A stretch of 64,000 nt of DNA from Piscicola geometra (taxonomy: Eukaryota; Annelida; Clitellata; Hirudinida; Piscicolidae): positions 589,001 to 653,000 of the forward strand of contig CALSEQ010000033.1 of the NCBI GenBank assembly GCA_943735955.1. Reading direction: 5' to 3'. Position numbers and translations under genes: made by a program. Every line of letters starts with the position of its first letter. The stretch's first letter is position 1. The notes beneath the pieces were generated by a model. The model made no database searches. It worked only from the letters and a program-made list of their open reading frames with translations, and was not told the origin of the DNA. Below are positions 47,001 to 58,739 of this stretch, in pieces.

Positions 47001-49400
47001 ATATGCAATATATGCAAATATGCAACATATGCAAATATGCAATATATGCAAATATGCAATATATGTAAATATGCAATATATGTAAATATGCAATATATGT
47101 AAATATGCAATATATGTAAATATGCAATATATGTAAATATGCAATATATGTAAATATGCAATATATGTAAATATGCAATATATGTAAATATGCAATATAT
47201 GTAAATATGCAATATATGTAAATATGCAATATATGTAAATATGCAATATATGTAAATATGCAATATATGTAAATATGCAATATATGTAAATATGCAATAT
47301 ATGTAAATATGCAATATATGTAAATATGCATTATATGTAAGTATGCAATATATGTAAATATGCAATATATGTAAATATGCAATAAATGTAAATATGCAAT
47401 TTATGTAAATATGCAATATACGTAAATATGCAATATATGTAAATATGCAATATATGTAAATATGCAATATATGTAAATATGCAATATGTGCAAAAATGCA
47501 ATATATGTAAATATGCAAATATGCAATATATGCAAATATGCAATATATGCAAATATGCAATATATGTAAATATGCAATAAATGTAAATATGCAATATATG
47601 TAAATATGCAATATATGTAAATATGCAATATATGTAAATATGCAATATAAGTAAATATGCAATATATGTAAATATGCAATATATGTAAATATGCAATATA
47701 TGTAAATATGCAAATATGCAATATATGCAAATATGCAATATATGCAAATATGCAATATATGTAAATATGCAATATATGTAAATATGAAATATTGTAAATA
47801 TGCAATATATGTAAATATGCAATATATGTAAATATGCATTATATGTAAATATGCAATATATGTAAATATGCAATATATGCAAATATGCAATATATGTAAA
47901 TATGCAATATATGTAAATATGCAATATATGTAAATATGCAATATATGTAAAGATGCAAAATATGTAATTATGCATGATATGTAAATATGCAATATATGTA
48001 AATATGCAATATATGTAATTATGCATTATATGTAAATATGCAATATATGTAAATATGCAATATATGTAAATATGCAATATATGTAAATATGCAATATATG
48101 TAAAGATGTAATATATGTAAATATGCAAATATGCAATATATGCAAATATGCAATATATGCAAATATGCAACATATGCAAATATGCAATATATGCAAATAT
48201 GCAATATATGTAAATATGCAATATATGTAAATATGCAATATATGTAAATATGCAATATATGCAAATATGCAATATATGCAAATATGCAATATATGCAAAT
48301 ATTCAATATATGTAAATATGCAATACATGTGAATATGCAATATATGTAAATATGCATTATATGTAAATATGCAATATATGTAAATATGCAATATATGTAA
48401 ATATGCAATATATGTAAATATGCAATATATGTAAATATGCAATATATGTAAATATGCAATATATCTAAATATGCAAATATGCAATATATGCAAATATGCA
48501 ATATATGCAAATATGCAATATATGTAAATATGCAATATATGTAAATATGCAATGTATGTAAATATGCAATATATGTAAATATGCAATATATGTAAATATG
48601 CAATATATGTAAATATGCAATATAAGTAAATATGCAATATATGTGAATATGCAATATATGTAAATATGCAATATATGTAAATATGCAAATATGCAATATA
48701 TGCAAATATGCAATATATGCAAATATGCAATATATGTAAATATGCAATATATGTAAATATGCAATATTGTAAATATGCAATATATGTAAATATGCAATAT
48801 ATGTAAATATGCAATATATGTAAATATGCAATATATGTAAATATGCAATATATGCAAATATGCAATATATGTAAATATGCAATATATGTAAATATGCAAT
48901 ATATGTAAATATGCAATATATGTAAAGATGCAAAATATGTAATTATGCATTATATGTAAATATGCAATATATGTAAATATGCAATATATGTAATTATGCA
49001 TTATATGTAAATATGCAATATATGTAAATATGCAATATATGTAAATATGCAATATATGTAAATATGCAATATATGTAAAGATGTAATATATGTAAATATG
49101 CAAATATGCAATATATGCAAATATGCAATATATGCAAATATGCAACATATGCAAATATGCAATATATGCAAATATGCAATATATGTAAATATGCAATATA
49201 TGTAAATATGCAAATTATGTAAATATGCAATATATGTAAATATGCAATATATGTAAATATGCAATATATGTAAATATGCAATATATGTAAATATGCAATA
49301 TATGTAAATATGCAATATATGTAAATATGCAATATATGTAAATATGCAATATATGTTAATATGCAATATATGTAAATATGCAATATATGTAAATATGCAA
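44050..49400 (+). repeat. Higher-order repeat, 2,569 bp
   Basis: A unit shortened by 1 bp to read (G/C)AAATATTGTAAAT or GCAATATTGTAAAT occurs at 44055, 45217, 46192, 46641, 47786 and 48761. Marks one full repeat apart are separated by 2,569 bp (45217 with 47786, 46192 with 48761, and ATGTGCAAAAATGC at 44919 with 47488). The first pair (44055 with 46641) differs by one extra 17-mer at 2,586 bp. Within each repeat the mark occurs at three places, with spacings near 975, 449 and 1,145-1,162 bp, so the 2.57-kb block is itself built of three related parts. Confidence 0.85.
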
Positions 49401-51900
49401 TATATTTAAATATGCAATATATGTAAATATGCAATATATGTAAATATGCAATATATGTAAGTATGCAATATATGTAAATATGCAATATATGTAAATATGC
49501 AATATATGTAAATATGCAATATATGTAAATATGCAATATATGTAAATATGCAATATGTGTAAATATGCAATATATGTAAATATGCAATATATGTAAATAT
49601 GCAATATATGTAAATATGCAATATATGTAAATATGCAATATATGTAAATATGCAATATATGTAAATATGCAATATATGTAAATATGCAATATATGTAAAT
49701 ATGCAATATATGTAAATATGCAATATATGTAAATATGCAATATATGTAAATATGCAATATATGTAAATATGCAATATATGTAAGTATGCAATATATGTAA
49801 ATATGCAATATATGTAAATATGCAATAAATGTAAATATGCAATATATGTAAATATGCAATATATGTAAATATGCAATATATGTAAATATGCAATATATGT
49901 AAATATGCAATATATGTAAATATGCAATATGTGCAAAAATGCAATATATGTAAATATGCAAATATGCAATATATGCAAATATGCAATATATGCAAATATG
50001 CAATATATGTAAATATGCAATAAATGTAAATATGCAATATATGTAAATATGCAATATATGTAAATATGCAATATATGTAAATATGCAATATATGTAAATA
50101 TGCAATATATGTAAATATGCAATATATGTAAATATGCAATATATGTAAATATGCAATATATGTAACTATGCAATATATGTAAATATGCAATATATGTAAA
50201 TATGCAATATATGTAAATATGCAATATATGTAAATATGCAAATATGCAATATATGCAAATATGCAATATATGCAAATATGCAATATATGTAAATATGCAA
50301 TATATGTAAATATGCAATATATGTAAATATGCAATATATTTAAATATGCAATATATGTAAATATGCAATATATGTAAATATGCAATATAAGTAAATATGC
50401 AATATATGTAAATATGCAATATATGTAAATATGCAATATATGTAAATATGCAATATATGTAAATATGCAATATATGTAAATATGCAATATATGTAAATAT
50501 GCAATATATGTAAATATGCAATATATGTAAATATGCAAATATGCAATATATGCAAATATGCAATATATGCAAATATGCAATATATGTAAATATGCAATAT
50601 ATGTAAATATGCAATATATGTAAATATGCAATATATGTAAATATGCAATATATGTAAATATGCAATATATGTAAATATGCAATATAAGTAAATATGCAAT
50701 ATATGTAAATATGCAATATATGTAAATATGCAATATATGTAAATATGCAAATATGCAATATATGCAAATATGCAATATATGCAAATATGCAATATATGTA
50801 AATATGCAATATATGTAAATATGCAATATTGTAAATATGCAATATATGTAAATATGCAATATATGTAAATATGCAATATATGTAAATATGCAATATATGT
50901 AAATATGCAATATATGCAAATATGCAATATATGTAAATATGCAATATATGTAAATATGCAATATATGTAAATATGCAATATATGTAAAGATGCAAAATAT
51001 GTAATTATGCATTATATGTAAATATGCAATATATGTAAACATGCAATATATGTAATTATGCATTATATGTAAATATGCAATATATGTAAATATGCAATAT
51101 ATGTAAATATGCAATATATGTAAATATGCAATATATGTAAAGATGTAATATATGTAAATATGCAAATATGCAATATATGCAAATATGCAATATATGCAAA
51201 TATGCAACATATGCAAATATGCAATATATGCAAATATGCAATATATGTAAATATGCAATATATGTAAATATGCAATATATGTAAATATGCAATATATGTA
51301 AATATGCAATATATGTAAATATGCAATATATGTAAATATGCAATATATGTAAATATGCAATATATTTAAATATGCAATATATGTAAATATGCAATATATG
51401 TAAATATGCAATATATGTAAATATGCAATATATGTAAATATGCAATATATGTAAATATGCAATATATGTAAATATGCAATATATGTAAGTATGCAATATA
51501 TGTAAATATGCAATATATGTAAATATGCAATAAATGTAAATATGCAATATATGTAAATATGCAATATATGTAAATATGCAATATATGTAAATATGCAATA
51601 TATGTAAATATGCAATATATGTAAATATGCAATATGTGCAAAAATGCAATATATGTAAATATGCAAATATGCAATATATGCAAATATGCAATATATGCAA
51701 ATATGCAATATATGTAAATATGCAATAAATGTAAATATGCAATATATGTAAATATGCAATATATGTAAATATGCAATATATGTAAATATGCAATATATGT
51801 AAATATGCAATATATGTAAATATGCAATATATGTAAATATGCAATATATGTAAATATGCAATATATGTAAATATGCAATATATGTAAATATGCACTATAT
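49400..51900 (+). repeat. Homogeneous satellite, continuation of the ATATTG family
   Basis: Long runs of consensus units dominate, for example 49565-49800, with few variants. The family marks of the preceding domain return once: the 1-bp-deleted GCAATATTGT at 50823 and its partner CAACATATG at 51207. ATGTGCAAAAATGC lies at 49931 and 51636, 1,705 bp apart. No gene is visible. Confidence 0.75.
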
Positions 51901-51959
51901 GTAAATATGCAATATATGTAAATATGCAAATATGCAATATATGCAAATATGCAATATAT

Positions 51960-52270
51960 GCAAATATGCAATATATGTAAATATGCAATTTATGTAAGAA
52001 TGCAATATATGTAAATATGCAATATATGTAAATATGCAATATATGTAAATATGCAATATATGTAAAAATGCAATGTATGTAAATATGCAATATATGCAAA
52101 TATGCAGTATATGTAAATATGCAATATATGTGAATATGCAATATATGTAAATATGCAATATATGTAAATATGCAATATATGTAATTATGCAATATATGTA
52201 AATATGCAATATATGTAAATATGCAATATATGTAAATATGCAATATATGTAAATATGCAATATATGTAAA
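51960..52270 (+). repeat. Dispersed block with GTAAGAATG mark, copy 1 of 3
   Basis: TTTATGTAAGAATGC near 51990 begins a block of about 300 bp that recurs 1,791 bp to the right (GTAAGA at 53785) and another 2,853 bp further (56638). In all three an interior GCAAATATGC unit is followed by GTGAATATG and then TAATTATG units at matching positions. Copies differ by single substitutions, for example ATGTATG near 52075 against ATATATG near 53866. Confidence 0.75.
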
Positions 52271-53750
52271 TATGCAATTTATGTAAATATGCAAATAAGC
52301 AATTATGCAATATATGTAAATATGCAATATATGTAAATATGCAATATATGTAAATATGCAATATATGTTAATATGCAATATATGTAAATATGCAATATAT
52401 GTAAATATGCAATATATGTAAATATGCAATATATGTAAATATGCAATATATGTAAATATGCAATATATGTAAATATGCAATATATGTCAATATGCAATAT
52501 ATGTAAATATGCAATATATGTAAATATGCAATATATGTAATTATGCAATATATGTAAATATGCAATATATGTAAATATGCAATATATGTGAATATGCAAT
52601 ATATGTAAATATGCAATATATGTAAATATGCAATTTATGTAAATATGCAAATAAGCAAATATGCAATATATGTAAATATGCAATATATGTAAATATGCAA
52701 TATATGTAAATATGCAATATATGTAAAGATGCAATATATGTAAATATGCAATATATGTAAATATGCAATATATGTAATTATGCAATATATGTAAATATGC
52801 AATATATGTAAATATGCAATATATGTAAATATGCAATATATGTAAATATGCAATATATGTAAATATGCAATATATGTGAATATGCAATATAGGTTAATAT
52901 GCAATATATGTAAATATGCAATATATGTAATTATGCAATATATGTAAATATGCAATATATATAAATATGCAATATATGTAAATATGCAATATATGTAAAT
53001 ATGCAGTATATGTGAATATGCAATAAATGTAAATATGCAATATATGTATATATGCAATATATGTAATTATGCAATATATGTAAATATGCAATATATGTAA
53101 ATATGCAATATATGCAAATATGCAATATGTGTAAATATGCAATATATGTAAATATGCAATATATGTAAATATGCAATATAAGTAAATATGCAATATATGT
53201 GAATATGCAATATATGTAAATATGCAATATATGTAAATATGCAATATATGTAAATATGCAATATATATAAATATGCAATATATATAAATATGCAATATAT
53301 GTAAATATGCAATATATGTAAATATGCAATATATGTAAATATGCAATATATGTAAATATGCAATATATGTAATTATGCAATATATGTAAATATGCAATAT
53401 ATGCAAATATGCAATATATGCAAATATGCAATATATGTAAATATGCAATAAATGTAATTATGCAATATATGTAAATATGCAATATATGTAAATATGCAAT
53501 ATATGTAAATATGCAATATATGTAAATATGCAATATATGTAAATATGCAATATATGTAAATATGCAATATATGTAAATATGCAATATATGTAAATATGCA
53601 ATATATGTAAATATGCAATATATGTAAATATGCAATATATGTAAATATGCAATATATGTAAATATGCAAATATGCAATATATGCAAATATGCAATATATG
53701 CAAATATGCAATATATGCAAATATGCAATATATGCAAATATGCAATATAT
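52270..53750 (+). repeat. Satellite segment with GCAAATAAGC marks
   Basis: GCAAATAAGC occurs at about 52291 and 52647 (356 bp apart), and again outside at 56936, 58012 and 58376; I did not notice it in the first 52 kb. Units with ATATATAAAT appear near 52966, 53266 and 53283. Otherwise the segment is consensus 17-mers. No gene is visible. Confidence 0.68.
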
Positions 53751-54060
53751 GCAAATATGCAATATATGTAAATATGCAATTTATGTAAGAATGCAATATA
53801 TGTAAATATGCAATATATGTAAATATGCAATATATGTAAATATGCAATATATGTAAAAATGCAATATATGTAAATATGCAATATATGCAAATATGCAGTA
53901 TATGTAAATATGCAATATATGTGAATATGCAATATATGTAAATATGCAATATATGTAAATATGCAATATATGTAATTATGCAATATATGTAAATATGCAA
54001 TATATGTAAATATGCAATATATGTAAATATGCAATATATGTAAAGATGCAATATATGTGA
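53750..54060 (+). repeat. Dispersed block with GTAAGAATG mark, copy 2 of 3
   Basis: This is the middle copy of the block described at 51960. GTAAGA begins at 53785. It lies directly left of the 1,053-bp tandem duplication. Confidence 0.72.
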
Positions 54061-54109
54061 ATATGCAATATATGTAAATATGCAATATATGTAAATATGC
54101 AATATATGT

Positions 54110-55165
54110 AATTATGCAATATATGTAAATATGCAATATATGTAAATATGCAATATATGTAAATATGCAATATATGTAAATATGCAATATATGTGAATAT
54201 GCAATATATGTAAATATGCAATATATGTAAATATGCAATATATGTAATTATGCAATATATGTAAATATGCAATATATATAAATATGCAATATATGTAAAT
54301 ATGCACTATATGTAAATATGCAATATATGTGAATATGCAATATATGTAAATATGCAATATATGTAAATATGCAATATATGTAATTATGCAATATATGTAA
54401 ATATGCAATATATGTAAATATGCAATATATGCAAATATGCAATATGTGTAAATATGCAATATATGTAAATATGCAATATATGTAAATATGCAATATAAGT
54501 AAATATGCAATATATGTAAATATGCATTATATGTAAATATGCAATATATGTAAATATGCAATATATGTAAATATGCAAAGTATGTAAACATGCAATATAT
54601 GTAAATATGCAATATATGTGAATATGCAAGTATGCAATATATGCAAATATGCAATACATGCAATTATTCAATATATGTAAATATGCAATATATGTAAATA
54701 TGCAATATATGTAAATATGCAATATATGTAAATATGCAAAATATGTAAATATGCAATATATGTAAATATGCAATATATGTAAATATGCAATATATGCAAA
54801 TATGCAATATATGTAAATATGCAATAAATGTGAATATGCAATATATGTAAATATGCAATATATGTAAATATGCAATCTATGTAATTATGCAATATATGTA
54901 AATATGCAATATATGTAAATATGCAATATATGTAAATATGCAATATATGTAAATATGCAATATATGTAAATATGCAATATATGTAAATATGCAATATATG
55001 TAAATATGCAATATATGTAAATATGCAATATATGTAAATATGCAATATATGTAAATATGCAATATATGTAAATATGCAAATATGCAATATATGCAAATAT
55101 GCAATATATGTGAATATGCAATATATGTAAATATGCAATATATGTAAATATGCAATATATGTAAT
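54110..55165 (+). repeat. 1,053-bp higher-order block, copy 1
   Basis: Every rare mark in this block recurs 1,053 bp to the right (61 units plus two 8-bp steps). Examples are ATGTGTAAAT at 54446 with 55499, AAAGTATGTAAACATG at 54579 with 55632, ATGCAAGTATGC near 54626 with 55679, and TGCAATTATTC near 54660 with 55713. I saw no length change between the copies and no substitution in the left half; a few differences appear toward the right, such as TGTGAATATG at 55110 against TGTAAATATG at 56163. Confidence 0.87.
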
Positions 55166-56220
55166 TATGCAATATATGTAAATATGCAATATATGTAAAT
55201 ATGCAATATATGTAAATATGCAATATATGTAAATATGCAATATATGTGAATATGCAATATATGTAAATATGCAATATATGTAAATATGCAATATATGTAA
55301 TTATGCAATATATGTAAATATGCAATATATATAAATATGCAATATATGTAAATATGCACTATATGTAAATATGCAATATATGTGAATATGCAATATATGT
55401 AAATATGCAATATATGTAAATATGCAATATATGTAATTATGCAATATATGTAAATATGCAATATATGTAAATATGCAATATATGCAAATATGCAATATGT
55501 GTAAATATGCAATATATGTAAATATGCAATATATGTAAATATGCAATATAAGTAAATATGCAATATATGTAAATATGCATTATATGTAAATATGCAATAT
55601 ATGTAAATATGCAATATATGTAAATATGCAAAGTATGTAAACATGCAATATATGTAAATATGCAATATATGTGAATATGCAAGTATGCAATATATGCAAA
55701 TATGCAATACATGCAATTATTCAATATATGTAAATATGCAATATATGTAAATATGCAATATATGTAAATATGCAATATATGTAAATATGCAAAATATGTA
55801 AATATGCAATATATGTAAATATGCAATATATGTAAATATGCAATATATGCAAATATGCAATATATGTAAATATGCAATAAATGTGAATATGCAATATATG
55901 TAAATATGCAATATATGTAAATATGCAATCTATGTAATTATGCAATATATGTAAATATGCAATATATGTAAATATGCAATATATGTAAATATGCAATATA
56001 TGTAAATATGCAATATATGTAAATATGCAATATATGTAAATATGCAATATATGTAAATATGCAATATATGTAAATATGCAATATATGTAAATATGCAATA
56101 TATGTAAATATGCAATATATGTAAATATGCAAATATGCAATATATGCAAATATGCAATATATGTAAATATGCAATATATGTAAATATGCAATATATGTAA
56201 ATATGCAATATATGTAAATA
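55165..56220 (+). repeat. 1,053-bp higher-order block, copy 2
   Basis: Tandem partner of the block to its left. A third, partial copy occurs further right at about 57060-57560, offset 1,603 bp, recognised by ATGTGTAAAT at 57102, AAAGTATGTAAACATG at 57235 and TGCAGTTATTC at about 57316 (a G where the other two copies have A). Confidence 0.87.
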
Positions 56221-57060
56221 TGCAACATATGTAAATATGCAATATGTGTAAATATGCTATATATGTAAATATGCAATATATGTAAATATGCAATATATGT
56301 AAATATGCAAATATGCAATATATGCAAATATGCAATATATGCAAATATGCAATATATGTAAATATGCAATAAATGTAAATATGCAGTATATGTAAATATG
56401 CAATATATGTAAATATGCAATATATGTAAATATGCAATATATGTAAATATGCAATATATGTAAATATGCAATATATGTAAATATGCAATATATGTAAATA
56501 TGCAATATATGTAAATATGCAATATATGTAAATATGCATTATATGTAAATATGCAATATATGTAAATATGCAAATATGCAATATATGCAAATATGCAATA
56601 TATGCAAATATGCAATATATGTAAATATGCAATTTATGTAAGAATGCAATATATGTAAATATGCAATATATGTAAATATGCAATATATGTAAATATGCAA
56701 TATATGTAAATATGCAATATATGTAAATATGCAATATATGCAAATATGCAATATATGTAAATATGCAATATATGTGAATATGCAATATATGTAAATATGC
56801 AATATATGTAAATATGCAATATATGTAATTATGCAATATATGTAAATATGCAATATATGTAAATATGCAATATATGTAAATATGCAATATATGTAAATAT
56901 GCAATATATGTAAATATGCAATTTATGTAAATATGCAAATAAGCAAATATGCAATATATGTAAATATGCAATATATGTAAATATGCAATATATGTAAACA
57001 TGCAATATATGTAAATATGCAATATATGTAAATATGCAATATATGTAAATATGCAAATAT
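56220..57060 (+). repeat. Spacer satellite with third GTAAGAATG block
   Basis: It holds GCAACATATGTAAAT near 56222, the third copy of the GTAAGAATG block (GTAAGA at 56638, block about 56610-56900) and a GCAAATAAGC unit at 56936. It separates the second 1,053-bp copy from its partial third copy. No gene is visible. Confidence 0.7.
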
Positions 57061-57560
57061 GCAATATATGCAAATATGCAATATATGCAAATATGCAATA
57101 TGTGTAAATATGCAGTATATGTAAATATGCAATATATGTAAATATGCAATATAAGTAAATATGCAATATATGTAAATATGCATTATATGTAAATATGCAA
57201 TATATGTAAATATGCAATATATGTAAATATGCAAAGTATGTAAACATGCAATATATGTAAATATGCAATATATGTGAATATGCAAGTATGCAATATATGC
57301 AAATATGCAATACATGCAGTTATTCAATATATGTAAATATGCAATATATGTAAATATGCAATATATGTAAATATGCAATATATGTAAATATGCAAAATAT
57401 GTAAATATGCAATATATGTAAATATGCAATATATGTAAATATGCAATATATGCAAATATGCAATATATGTAAATATGCAATAAATGTGAATATGCAATAT
57501 ATGTAAATATGCAATATATGTAAATATGCAATCTATGTAATTATGCAATATATGTAAATA
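57060..57560 (+). repeat. Partial third copy of the 1,053-bp block
   Basis: The order of marks ATGTGTAAAT (57102), ATAAGTAA, AAAGTATGTAAACATG (57235), ATGCAAGTATGC (near 57282), TGCAGTTATTC and AATAAATGTGAAT matches copies 1 and 2 at an offset of 1,603 bp from copy 2. Only about half the block is present. Confidence 0.8.
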
Positions 57561-57999
57561 TGCAATTGATGTAAATATGCAATATATGTAAATATGCAAT
57601 ATATGTAAATATGCAATATATGTAAATATGCAATATATGTAAATATGCAATATATGTAAATATGCAATATATGTAAATATGCAATATATGTAAATATGCA
57701 ATATATGTAAAGATGCAATATATGTAAATATGCAATTTATGTAAATATGCAATTGATGTAAATATGCAATATATGTAAATATGCAATATATGTAAATATG
57801 CAATATATGTAAATATGCAAATATGCAATATATGTAAATATGCAATATATGAAAATATGCAATATGTGTAAATATGCAATATATGTAAATATGCAATATA
57901 TGTAAATATGCAATATATGTAAATATGCACTATATTTGAATATGCAATATATGTAAATATGCAATATATGTAAATATGCAATATATGTAAATATGCAAT

Positions 58000-58730
58000 A
58001 TATGTCATTATGCAAATAAGCAAATATGCAATATATGTAAATATGCAATATATGTAAATATGCAATATATGTAAATATGCAATATATGTAAAGATGCAAT
58101 ATATGTAAATATGCAATATATGTAAATAAGCAATATATGTAAATATGCAATATATGTAAATATGCAATATATGTAAATATGCAAATATGCAATATATGCA
58201 AATATGCAATATATGCAAATCTGCAATATGTGTGAATATGCAATATATGTAAATATGCAATATATGTAAATATGCAATATAAGTAAATATGCAATATATG
58301 TAAATATGCAATATATGTAAATATGCATTATATGTAAATATGCAAAGTATGTAAACATGCAATATATGTCATTATGCAAATAAGCAAATATGCAATATAT
58401 GTAAATATGCAATATATGTAAATATGCAATATATGTAAATATGCAATATATGTAAAGATGCAATATATGTAAATATGCAATATATGTAAATAAGCAATAT
58501 ATGTAAATATGCAATATATGTAAATATGCAATATATGTAAATATGCAAATATGCAATATATGCAAATATGCAATATATGCAAATCTGCAATATGTGTGAA
58601 TATGCAATATATGTAAATATGCAATATATGTAAATATGCAATATAAGTAAATATGCAATATATGTAAATATGCAATATATGTAAATATGCATTATATGTA
58701 AATATGCAAAGTATGTAAACATGCAATATA
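58000..58730 (+). repeat. 364-bp tandem duplication
   Basis: GTCATTATGCAAATAAGC begins at about 58004 and 58368, and ATCTGCAATATGTGTGAAT lies at about 58219 and 58583, both 364 bp apart (20 units plus three 8-bp steps). ATGTGTGAAT is at 58230 and 58594, AAAGTATGTAAACATG at 58346 and 58710. The spacing between the last two marks is 116 bp here instead of 133 elsewhere, so the ancestor of both copies had already lost one 17-mer. Confidence 0.85.
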
Positions 58731-58739
58731 TGTAAATAT

